Shown one piece after another: positions 9,768-17,309 of a DNA stretch of 39,866 bases. The notes under the pieces are model-generated. The model saw nothing but the letters and a program-made list of their open reading frames with translations. It made no database searches and was not told where the DNA came from. Position 1 is the first letter of the stretch. Each line of letters starts with the position of its first letter. This DNA is from an uncultured Olsenella sp. (lineage in GTDB: Bacteria > Actinomycetota > Coriobacteriia > Coriobacteriales > Atopobiaceae): the NCBI GenBank assembly GCA_900314535.1, contig OMVT01000021.1, forward strand, positions 1 to 39,866, written 5' to 3'. The translations under genes and the position numbers were made by a program.

Positions 9768-10250
9768 ATGGCTGAACCAAACATTGTCCTCACGCGTATC
9801 GACAACCGCCTGATCCACGGGCAGGTCGCTACCCAGTGGACCTCTACGATTGGCGCCAACCTGCTGCTCGTCGCAAATGACGACGTAGCAGCGAACACGA
9901 TGCGCCAGAAGCTCATGAACATGGCAGCGCCCCAGGGCGTGGCCACGCGCTATTTCTCCATCCAGAAGACCATCGATGTCATCCACAAGGCCGCTGCCCG
10001 CCAGCACATCTTCCTGATCGTCGAGAACCCTGAGGATGCCCTGCGCCTCGTAAAGGGTGGCGTGCCCATCAAGCGTCTCAATATCGGCAACATGCACATG
10101 AGCGAGGGCAAGCGCCAGGTCGCAACCTCTGTCGCCGTGAACGACGAGGATGTCCAGGCCTTCAGGGATCTCCAGGCTGACGGTGTCGAGCTCTTCATCC
10201 AGCGCGTGCCGTCCACGCCGAAGGAGAACGTCGAGAAGCTCTTCGAGTAG
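9768..10250 (+). CDS. agaV: PTS mannose-family IIB component
   Basis: A 160-residue cytosolic IIB protein. It contains the signature LTRIDNRLIHGQVATQW with the phospho-accepting H17, followed by NDDVAANTMRQKLM and ending RVPSTPKENVEKLFE, all typical of the family. It takes phosphate from IIA and transfers it to the incoming sugar at IIC/IID. The ATG at 9768 follows AAGGAGAAGGG; an earlier in-frame codon lacks both a ribosome site and conservation. It lies 56 bp after IIA and 122 bp before IIC. The longer gap contains a short CTGCGCAG self-complementary run near 10264. Confidence 0.92.
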   Translation: MAEPNIVLTRIDNRLIHGQVATQWTSTIGANLLLVANDDVAANTMRQKLMNMAAPQGVATRYFSIQKTIDVIHKAAARQHIFLIVENPEDALRLVKGGVPIKRLNIGNMHMSEGKRQVATSVAVNDEDVQAFRDLQADGVELFIQRVPSTPKENVEKLFE

Positions 10251-10372
10251 ACCGCTCCATTCCTGCGCAGCTGCGCAGACAATCTATTTCGATCGTGAGT
10301 CGCCCTTTGGGGGAAGGGTGCTGGCGATAGCGTACGTTTTGGTCAGCGTAACTCTTGAAAGGAGGAACAAGG

Positions 10373-11176
10373 ATGGAGTACTCAGCATTGCAGGTCTTCC
10401 TGGTCTTCGTGGTCACGTTCATCGCGGCTATCGACCAGTTCAGCTTCCTGGAGTCTCTGTATCAGCCGCTCGTCACCGGCCTGGTGATCGGCATCATCCT
10501 TGGCGACGTGCAGACCGGCCTCATCGTTGGTGGCACGTATCAGCTCATGACAATCGGCAACATGCCGATTGGCGGTGCTCAGCCGCCCAATGCAGTTGTT
10601 GGCGGCATCATGGCAGCGATTCTGGCAATCACGCTGAATCTCGAGCCTAACGTGGCGGTTGCGACCGCAATCCCGTTCTCCCTTCTGGGACAGTATGGCG
10701 TCACCCTTATCTTCACCCTCATGTCCCCGCTCATGTCCAAGTGCGATCAGTACGCAGCTGATGCCAACCCGAAGGGCATCGAGAGGATCAACTACCTCTC
10801 CATGTGCCTGCTCGGCCTCATCTTCGGCGTCGTCGTCACCCTCTTCTTTGTCGGTGGTGCTGCAGTCGGCGGCGCTGTCGTCGCGGCAATCCCGACCTGG
10901 CTCACGGCAGGACTTTCCGCAGCTGGCGGCATGATGCGCTTCGTCGGCTTCGCCGTCCTTCTGAAGTTCATGATGAACAAGGATATGTGGGGCTTCTACT
11001 TCATGGGCTTCGGCTTCGCAATCATCGTTTCCAACATCAAAGCACTTGCAACCCCGGGCCTGCTGATCCTTGCTCTTATCGGCTTCGGCATCGCTTACTG
11101 GGACTATCAGCAGCAGACTGAGCTCAAGGGCGCAGCTGCAGCAGAACTCGACGGAGGTGAGGAAGATGGCATCTAA
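10373..11176 (+). CDS. agaW: PTS mannose-family IIC component
   Basis: A 267-residue integral membrane permease subunit. It starts MEYSALQVFLVFVVTFIAAIDQF, and has the conserved GLVIGIILGD and GGTYQLMTIGNMPIGGAQPPN motifs, followed by several hydrophobic segments. It forms the sugar channel with IID. The ATG at 10373 is preceded by GAAAGGAGG. The stop lies 11 bases inside the IID start, so the two are probably translationally coupled. Confidence 0.93.
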   Translation: MEYSALQVFLVFVVTFIAAIDQFSFLESLYQPLVTGLVIGIILGDVQTGLIVGGTYQLMTIGNMPIGGAQPPNAVVGGIMAAILAITLNLEPNVAVATAIPFSLLGQYGVTLIFTLMSPLMSKCDQYAADANPKGIERINYLSMCLLGLIFGVVVTLFFVGGAAVGGAVVAAIPTWLTAGLSAAGGMMRFVGFAVLLKFMMNKDMWGFYFMGFGFAIIVSNIKALATPGLLILALIGFGIAYWDYQQQTELKGAAAAELDGGEEDGI

Positions 11177-12266
11177 CGAGCAGGCAAAGATCAACCGCTT
11201 TGAGGGCGCTACGAACTATCAGAACCTCACGCCGGCTCCCGATCTCGACCAGAAGACCCTCAACAAGATGGCATGGCGCTCCTGCTTCCTGCAGGCATCG
11301 TTCAACTACGAACGCATGCAGGCCGCTGGCTGGCTCTATTCCATCCTCCCGGGCCTCGAGAAGATCCATGCGGACGACAAGGAAGACCTTGCCCTGTCCA
11401 TGACGCACAACATGGAGTTCTTCAACATCCACCCGTTCCTCGTCACGTTCGCAATGGGCATCATCCTGTCCATGGAGCAGAAGAAGGTCGACATCCCGAC
11501 CATCCGTGCTGTCCGTGTCTCCCTCATGGGCCCGCTCGGCGGCATCGGCGACGCTCTCTTCTGGATGACGCTCGTGCCGATCACCGCAGGCATCTGCTCG
11601 AACATGGCCATCGCTGGCAACGTGTTCGGCCCGATCCTGTTCCTCATCATCTTCAATGCGGTCCAGTTCGCACTGCGCTTCGGCCTCATGAACTGGTCCT
11701 ACAAGATGGGCATGACAGCGCTTGATTCCCTCATGGATCACATGCAGGCCTTCACCCGCGCCGCCTCCATCCTCGGCGTCTTCATCGTCGGCTGCCTGAC
11801 CGTCACCATGGGCGGCACCCAGATCAAGGCTGTCATCCCCAACGGCACGACGCAGGCCTATGTCGCCAAGACGGCTGTCGTTCCGACCGAGAATGTCGAC
11901 GACTTCGCTATCATCTCCTCCGCTGACGACGGCACCACGCTCTCCGGTATGTACGCCGCCGACGGCGAGACTCCTCTCACCGCTACCGACGCTGACGGCA
12001 GCAAGGTCACCGCAGGCGCAACCGACCTCGGCAATGGCATGAGCGAAGTCACCTACATGGACACCGTCACGTCTCCTGTCACCATCGACATCGCAAGCAT
12101 CCTCGACAGCATCTGCCCGAAGCTCGTTCCTCTTGCTCTCGTCATGCTTCTCTACTACCTCTTCGCAAAGAAGAACTTCACCCCGATCAAGGCTATCGTC
12201 CTGGTCCTCATCATCGGTATCGTCGGTGCTGGCCCCTTCGGCCTGTTCCCGAGCATCTGGGGCTAG
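11166..12266 (+). CDS. agaE: PTS mannose-family IID component with a large extracytoplasmic insert
   Basis: A 366-residue IID membrane subunit. The N-terminal two thirds are canonical: MAWRSCFLQASFNYERMQAAGWLYS split over 35-59, HNMEFFNIHPFLVTFAMG (81-98) and MGPLGGIGDALFW (121-133). The C-terminus IKAIVLVLIIGIVGAGPFG is also normal. IID proteins are usually about 270-300 residues. Here residues about 216-305, between the two last membrane regions, form an extended polar Thr/Ala/Asp-rich segment (for example ETPLTATDADGSKVTAG), probably exposed outside. GGAGGTGAGG precedes ATG 11166, which lies within the IIC coding end. Confidence 0.92.
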   Translation: MASNEQAKINRFEGATNYQNLTPAPDLDQKTLNKMAWRSCFLQASFNYERMQAAGWLYSILPGLEKIHADDKEDLALSMTHNMEFFNIHPFLVTFAMGIILSMEQKKVDIPTIRAVRVSLMGPLGGIGDALFWMTLVPITAGICSNMAIAGNVFGPILFLIIFNAVQFALRFGLMNWSYKMGMTALDSLMDHMQAFTRAASILGVFIVGCLTVTMGGTQIKAVIPNGTTQAYVAKTAVVPTENVDDFAIISSADDGTTLSGMYAADGETPLTATDADGSKVTAGATDLGNGMSEVTYMDTVTSPVTIDIASILDSICPKLVPLALVMLLYYLFAKKNFTPIKAIVLVLIIGIVGAGPFGLFPSIWG

Positions 12267-12276
12267 GATCTGGCAC

Positions 12277-12296
12277 GCCGGAGGGAAACCTCCGGC
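12277..12296 (+). terminator. GAAA-capped hairpin after the PTS genes
   Basis: An 8-bp GC-rich stem (12277-12284 with 12289-12296) closed by a GAAA tetraloop, 10 bases after the IID stop. There is no following U-run, so it may protect or process the mRNA 3' end rather than terminate transcription. Confidence 0.45.
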
Positions 12297-12369
12297 AGGC
12301 CTGGGCGCGCTGCAGCCGCTTTTCCCGTGAAGCTCTGCAGATTTGCGCCTAAGGACACGCTACTGCACG

Positions 12370-12406
12370 AAAGCGCGGGTACGCTTTGAGGCGTATCCGC
12401 GCTTTT
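12370..12406 (+). terminator. strong hairpin with U-run immediately before the GntR gene
   Basis: A 15-bp stem with one G-U pair (12370-12384 with 12391-12405, loop TTTGAG) ends in TTTT and lies 19 bases before the GntR start codon, abutting its ribosome site. It fits a terminator of the PTS operon. There is no room for a promoter between it and the gene, so it may also act as an attenuator for the regulator. Confidence 0.65.
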
Positions 12407-12424
12407 CCATTCTGGGGAGGGATC

Positions 12425-13153
12425 ATGGGCCGCGCAGCAAAAAGGCAGCCACTATATGACCAGCTTGTCGACCTGCTCCAGAGCAAGATCGAAAACGAGA
12501 TGTCACCGGGGGACGTGCTCCCCTCAGAGCGCGAGCTCTGCGAGACCTATGGTCTCTCACGCACGACGGTACGCCTTGCCCTGGCAGAGCTTGAGACCCA
12601 GGGATATGTGGTCAGAAAGCATGGCAAGGGTACTTTTGTAGCTGACACTTCACGTGAGGCCACCAACCTCATGGGCACCTATAGCTTCACCGAACAGATG
12701 CGCAAGATGGGGAGGGTCCCCAAGACGACCATCCTCGACTTCGAGCTTAGGGGAGCGCCGAAGCATGTAGCGTCCTATCTCGATATGCATATCGGCGAGC
12801 CCGTCATCCGCATGAAGCGCCTGAGATGGGCAAACGACGTGCCGATGATGGTCGAGACGACCTATCTTCCTGCGAACGAGTTCGTAGGACTCACCCAGGA
12901 AGAGCTTTCGACGCCGCCGCTCTACGATCTCATGGAGAAGACGTATCACCAGACGATCCGCGTGGCAGAAGAGGAGTTCTGCGCAAGCATCTGCCGCCCC
13001 GAAGAGGCCGAGCTGCTCCAGATACCGGAAGGCGCAGCAGTGCTCAGGCTCTATCGCACGACGTACAACGACCGCAATGCGGCCATCGAATATACGCGCA
13101 GCGTTGCACGTGCGGACCAGTTCCGCTACAAGATTTCGCACTACCGGGGATAG
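12425..13153 (+). CDS. GntR-family (HutC/UTRA) transcriptional regulator
   Basis: A 242-residue repressor. The N-terminal winged helix (about 10-75) contains PLYDQLVDLLQSKIE, LPSERELCETYGLSRTTVR and the wing GYVVRKHGKGTFVAD. The C-terminal UTRA ligand domain (about 95-240) contains GEPVIRMKRLRWANDVPMMV and the final IEYTRSVARADQFRYKI. UTRA domains of this type bind phosphorylated sugars, often amino-sugar phosphates. Its place between the PTS and AgaS suggests control of this cluster in response to a GalNAc pathway intermediate, probably through the TGGTAT sites at 8910-9064. GGGGAGGG precedes ATG 12425. This replaces the DeoR-type AgaR found in enterobacterial aga clusters. Confidence 0.92.
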   Translation: MGRAAKRQPLYDQLVDLLQSKIENEMSPGDVLPSERELCETYGLSRTTVRLALAELETQGYVVRKHGKGTFVADTSREATNLMGTYSFTEQMRKMGRVPKTTILDFELRGAPKHVASYLDMHIGEPVIRMKRLRWANDVPMMVETTYLPANEFVGLTQEELSTPPLYDLMEKTYHQTIRVAEEEFCASICRPEEAELLQIPEGAAVLRLYRTTYNDRNAAIEYTRSVARADQFRYKISHYRG

Positions 13154-13178
13154 CATCCTCAGAAAGGGAGAGAGAACC

Positions 13179-14354
13179 ATGTTCGAGAAGGATACCGAGA
13201 CCCTGAAGTCGATGGGTGCCGAGATCACGACGCGCGAAATCCGCCAGCAGCCCGAGCTCTGGGAAGGCACGCTCAAGATCTTCGACGACAACATCGATGC
13301 CATCAAGTCCTTTGTGGAGCGCGCACGTGTTCTCGGCGGCACGAACGAGCGCACGCATGTTGTCTTCACCGGTGCTGGCACCTCTGCCTACGTCGGCGAT
13401 ACGGTGACGCCGTACCTGCGCCGCCACGGCGACAGCTCCGCCTTCCGCTTCGATGCAATCGCTACGACCGATATCGTGGCAGCGCCTCTCGACTACCTGC
13501 GTCCGGAAGACCCGACGGTCCTCGTCTCCTTCGCCCGTTCCGGCAACTCGCCTGAGAGCCTTGCTGCTGTCGAGCGTGCCGGCCAGGTCGTGAACAACAT
13601 CCTCTACCTCAACATCACCTGCGCACCTGAGGGCCACCTTGCCCAGCAGTTCAAGGACGACAGCGAGAACCTGACGCTTCTCATCCCGGGCGCCAATGAC
13701 CAGGGCTTCGCCATGACCGGCTCCTACTCCTGCATGGAGCTCATGGCGGCCCTCATCTTCGATACGGCTTCGCGCGAGGACAAGGGCACCTGGGTCGCAG
13801 AGATCGCAGCCATGGGACGCGAGGTCATCGCCCGCGAGCCTGAGATCCAGAAGTGGATCGACACGGACTTCGACCGCATCACCTACCTCGGCTCCGGCTC
13901 CTTCGCAGGCGAGGCACGCGAGTGCCAGCTCAAGATTCTCGAGCTCACGCACGGCCTCATCGCTACCTCCTTCGACTCCTCCATGGGCTATCGCCATGGA
14001 CCGAAGTCCTTCGTCGACGGCAAGACCCTTGTCTTCGACCTTGTCCACAACGATCCCTACACGCGCCAGTACGACCTCGATATTCTGAATGAGATTGCAG
14101 GCGACAAGATCGCTGCCCACACCATCGCAATCCAGCAGGAAGGGGAGACCAAGTTCGAAGGCGAGTCCTTCACGTTCGGCTCTGCCTACGCTCCGCTTCC
14201 CGAGGCATACCTTGCTCTTCCGTACGTAATGGTTGCCCAGACGGTCTCGCTCCTCACCTCCGTCAAGGTCGGCAACACCCCTGATACGCCCTCTCCGACG
14301 GGCACGGTCAACCGTGTCGTGAAGGGCGTCACCATCCACCCGTTCCAGATATAA
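13179..14354 (+). CDS. agaS: galactosamine-6-phosphate deaminase/isomerase AgaS
   Basis: A 391-residue SIS-domain enzyme converting galactosamine-6-phosphate to tagatose-6-phosphate and ammonia. Two SIS domains are visible. The first has VFTGAGTSAYVGD (about 64-76) and SFARSGNSPESLAAVE; the second has YLGSGSFAGEARECQLKILE and GYRHGPKSFVDGKT. The ending VGNTPDTPSPTGTVNRVV closely resembles E. coli AgaS and distinguishes it from GlmS-type isomerases. GAAAGGGAGAG precedes ATG 13179, 25 bp after the GntR gene. Its identity is the strongest argument that the cluster serves GalNAc/galactosamine rather than mannose. Confidence 0.93.
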   Translation: MFEKDTETLKSMGAEITTREIRQQPELWEGTLKIFDDNIDAIKSFVERARVLGGTNERTHVVFTGAGTSAYVGDTVTPYLRRHGDSSAFRFDAIATTDIVAAPLDYLRPEDPTVLVSFARSGNSPESLAAVERAGQVVNNILYLNITCAPEGHLAQQFKDDSENLTLLIPGANDQGFAMTGSYSCMELMAALIFDTASREDKGTWVAEIAAMGREVIAREPEIQKWIDTDFDRITYLGSGSFAGEARECQLKILELTHGLIATSFDSSMGYRHGPKSFVDGKTLVFDLVHNDPYTRQYDLDILNEIAGDKIAAHTIAIQQEGETKFEGESFTFGSAYAPLPEAYLALPYVMVAQTVSLLTSVKVGNTPDTPSPTGTVNRVVKGVTIHPFQI

Positions 14355-14394
14355 GATGTAGCTTATGAGGAGCATGTTTTCATAAGGAGGCACC

Positions 14395-15564
14395 ATGGCA
14401 GCATATGCGCTGCATGCACAGCACTTCGTCCTCCCGTCGAAGATGACGGGAGAGGGATATCTCGTCGTCGAGGACGGCAAGTTCGGCAGGTTCTCTGAGG
14501 AGAAGCCAGAAGGAGAGGTTGTCGAGCTCGGCGATGCAATCGTCTCTCCGGGCCTTGTCGATACCCATATCCATGGCTTCTTCGGCCATGCAACGACCGA
14601 CTGCGATGCAGAAGGGCTCAACGCTGCATCGCTCGAGCTTGCCCGCCGCGGCACCACCGCCTGGCTTCCGACGACGTTCACGGATTCCGTGGACAACATC
14701 GCGAAGCAGTGCAAGGCCATCCACGACGCCCGCGCAAGCCGCGACGCCGACTTCATGGGCGCACGCATGCCGGGCATCTACCTCGAGGGCCCCTTCTTCA
14801 CCTACAAGCACAAGGGCGCCCAGAACCCGAAGTACCTCGTTCCGCCTTCCTACGCTGCCTACAAGCGCTGGCAGGAGAGCTCCGACAACATGATTGTGAA
14901 GAGCGCTCTTGCTGCCGAGTACGACGAGGCGGAAGAGTACATCTCGAAGCTCGCTGCCGAAGGTGTCGTCACTGCTATCGGCCACTCCGATGCAACGTAT
15001 GCAGAGACGCTCCGCGCCGTCCGTGCCGGTGCTACCTGCTTCGTCCACACCTATAACGGCATGCGCGGCCTCCATCACCGCGAGCCAGGTGTCGTCGGTG
15101 CCGCCATGGTCACGAAGGACACCTACGCCGAGCTCATCTGCGATGGCCACCATGTGGTTCCTGCCGCCTGCGAGGCGCTCGTCCGTGCCAAGGGCTGGGA
15201 GCATGTCGTGCTGATTACCGACTGCCTCGCCTGCGGCGGACTCCCTGAAGGCGAGTACATGAGTGGCGGCCTTCCTGTCATCATGAAGGACAACCTCTGC
15301 TACCTCCTGAACGAGGATGGCACGACGGGCTCCATTGCAGGCTCTGTCCTGACGCTTGCCCTCGGCGTGAAGAACATGGTCGACTGGGGCATCGTCTCTC
15401 CTGAGCAGGCGCTCCGCATGGGCTCCGAGGTGGCAGCACGCTCGGCACATGTCGATAATGTCTGCGGCTTCATCCTCCCGGGACGCGAAGCCGACTTCAA
15501 TGTCTTAGCTCCTGATATGACCCTTGAGGCCACCTATCTTGCTGGCCGCAAAGTCGAGGCCTAG
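14395..15564 (+). CDS. agaA: N-acetylgalactosamine/glucosamine-6-phosphate deacetylase
   Basis: A 389-residue amidohydrolase removing acetate from GalNAc-6-phosphate (or GlcNAc-6-phosphate). Metal and substrate motifs are present: DTHIHG (H58, H60), YLEGPFFT (E131), AIGHSDATY (H197), FVHTYNGM (H218), ICDGHH and the ITDCLACGG segment carrying the catalytic Asp. AgaA and NagA cannot be separated by motif alone; the assignment to AgaA comes from the cluster. AGGAGG precedes ATG 14395, 40 bp after AgaS. Order of action: PTS import, deacetylation, AgaS, kinase, aldolase. Confidence 0.92.
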   Translation: MAAYALHAQHFVLPSKMTGEGYLVVEDGKFGRFSEEKPEGEVVELGDAIVSPGLVDTHIHGFFGHATTDCDAEGLNAASLELARRGTTAWLPTTFTDSVDNIAKQCKAIHDARASRDADFMGARMPGIYLEGPFFTYKHKGAQNPKYLVPPSYAAYKRWQESSDNMIVKSALAAEYDEAEEYISKLAAEGVVTAIGHSDATYAETLRAVRAGATCFVHTYNGMRGLHHREPGVVGAAMVTKDTYAELICDGHHVVPAACEALVRAKGWEHVVLITDCLACGGLPEGEYMSGGLPVIMKDNLCYLLNEDGTTGSIAGSVLTLALGVKNMVDWGIVSPEQALRMGSEVAARSAHVDNVCGFILPGREADFNVLAPDMTLEATYLAGRKVEA

Positions 15565-15611
15565 GCGCTCCCCATCATCCCTTCTGGCGTCATAGGCTCT
15601 CATTCCTCCTT

Positions 15612-15647
15612 TGAAAGCAGGCATCCCGAACGGGGTGCCTGCTTTCA
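15612..15647 (+). terminator. terminator of the GalNAc operon
   Basis: A 16-bp stem with one G-U pair (15612-15627 with 15632-15647, loop GAAC), 47 bases after the deacetylase stop. The descending arm ends GCTTTCA and the U-run is weak, but the stem is very stable. Confidence 0.7.
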
Positions 15648-15770
15648 TATGCCGGTAATGCTGTATGGATGCAAAAATTGAAAGATGAGTATACCGGGAG
15701 CAGATATGGCAACATGCCGGACACGGAAGGCTGGTAGACTCTCTGCAAAACCCTGGACGAAGGAGTTTCC

Positions 15771-17072
15771 ATGTCAGTACGTGAAACGGTCCATGCCCTG
15801 CGCCTGGCATCGCCTGCCCTGGCCGCATCCACGCTCGAAGAGCGCAATGCCTTCCTTGCTGCCCTGTCCCGTGCGCTTGAAGTGCACAAGGATGAGGTCT
15901 TTGCTGCAAACAGGGAGGATATGGCAGATGCCCAGAAGCAGGGACTTGCAGCCACCGTGCAGAAGCGCCTTCGCTACGACGAAGGCAAGCTTCAAGAGTC
16001 TCTGGCACAGCTCTCATCGCTCGAGCAGCTGAGCGACCCTATCGGTGTGACCCAGCTTGCCCGCGAGCTCGATGAAGGGCTCGTGCTTCGCCGCGTGAGC
16101 TGCCCCATCGGCGTCATCGGCGTCATCTTCGAGGCGCGTCCCGATGCCCTGATCCAGATTGGGTCGCTGTGCATCAAGAGCGGCAATGCCGCAATCCTCA
16201 AGGGCGGCAAGGAGACACAGCGCACGAACCGGGCGCTCTTCACCCTTGTCGAGGCTGCGCTTGCAGAGGCAGGCATCGATCAGAAGGTGCTTGCGCTTGC
16301 AGAATCGCATGAGGAGATAGACGAGCTCCTCGGATGCGACGGAGATGTCGACCTTCTGATTCCGCGCGGCTCCAATGCCTTCGTCTCTAACATCATGAAT
16401 CACACGAAGATTCCTGTGATGGGCCACTCGGCGGGTGTCTGCCATGTCTATGTGGATCGTTCGGCTGACCAGGACATGGCAGCACGGATCATCGTCGATG
16501 CGAAGACGCAGTATCCGGCTGTCTGCAATGCCGCAGAGACGCTTCTCGTGGATGCGCCGATTGCGGAGGAGTTCCTGCCGGTGGCAGCCCGTGCGCTTGC
16601 TGCGAAGGGCGCGCGTCTCAGAGCCACAGGGAAAGCGCTTGCCATCCTCTCCAAAGTCTCGGGCATCCCCGAGGTCGAGTCCATGGACGAAGACGAATAT
16701 GCGACCGAGTACGGCGACTATGTGATGAGCTGCAGGGTCGTGGACGGCGTCGAGGGGGCGGTTGCCCACATCAACCGTTGGGGCTCGCACCATACCGACT
16801 CGATCGTCGCCACAGATGATGCAGCAGCTGCCTACTTCCAGCAGCGGGTCGATTCTGCCGGCGTCTACCGCAACTGCTCGACACGCTTTGCCGATGGGTT
16901 CCGCTATGGCTTCGGCGCCGAGGTCGGCATCTCGACGGGCAAGCTCCATGCACGGGGCCCTGTCGGCCTCGAAGGCCTCGAGACCTACAAGTACCTGCTC
17001 GAAGGGGAAGGGCACATCGTCGGGGACTATGCAACAGGTGCGAAGCAGTTCCACTTCCAGGACCTGGCGTAG
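15771..17072 (+). CDS. proA: gamma-glutamyl phosphate reductase
   Basis: ProA (433 residues) reduces gamma-glutamyl phosphate to glutamate-5-semialdehyde with NADPH in proline synthesis. Hallmarks are PIGVIGVIFEARPDALIQI (112-130), LKGGKE, LIPRGSN, the catalytic cysteine C252 in QYPAVCNAAETLL, and HTDSIV followed by SAGVYRNCSTRFADGFRYG. GACGAAGGAG precedes ATG 15771. ProB is not adjacent, so the proline genes are split in this genome or proB is elsewhere. Confident by full-length family agreement. Confidence 0.97.
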   Translation: MSVRETVHALRLASPALAASTLEERNAFLAALSRALEVHKDEVFAANREDMADAQKQGLAATVQKRLRYDEGKLQESLAQLSSLEQLSDPIGVTQLARELDEGLVLRRVSCPIGVIGVIFEARPDALIQIGSLCIKSGNAAILKGGKETQRTNRALFTLVEAALAEAGIDQKVLALAESHEEIDELLGCDGDVDLLIPRGSNAFVSNIMNHTKIPVMGHSAGVCHVYVDRSADQDMAARIIVDAKTQYPAVCNAAETLLVDAPIAEEFLPVAARALAAKGARLRATGKALAILSKVSGIPEVESMDEDEYATEYGDYVMSCRVVDGVEGAVAHINRWGSHHTDSIVATDDAAAAYFQQRVDSAGVYRNCSTRFADGFRYGFGAEVGISTGKLHARGPVGLEGLETYKYLLEGEGHIVGDYATGAKQFHFQDLA

Positions 17073-17080
17073 AAAGAGCA

Positions 17081-17117
17081 ATGTCTCTGCAGCTGCTGCA
17101 AGAGGCTGCAGGGACAT
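17081..17117 (+). terminator. hairpin after proA
   Basis: A 13-bp stem with one G-U pair (17081-17093 with 17105-17117), 8 bases after the proA stop. The flank lacks a clear U-run. A second hairpin at 17257-17276 (8-bp stem, loop TTCT) lies after the convergent elp3 gene and could serve it. Confidence 0.45.
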
Positions 17118-17309
17118 ATTCATGTCACTCTGCTCGTGCGCGAGAGTGCTTTCTGCCTTGCGGCCTCGCCGATGCTTCTGCATAAAAATGGGGCAGAATC
17201 ACTCATGTGAATCCGCCCTTGAAACCTGAAAGTTTTGCTGCTGTCCTCATCATGGCAGGCCAGCTTCTGCTGGCCTATAGTGCAGAAGCCATGCAATCCA
17301 GAGGTACCG

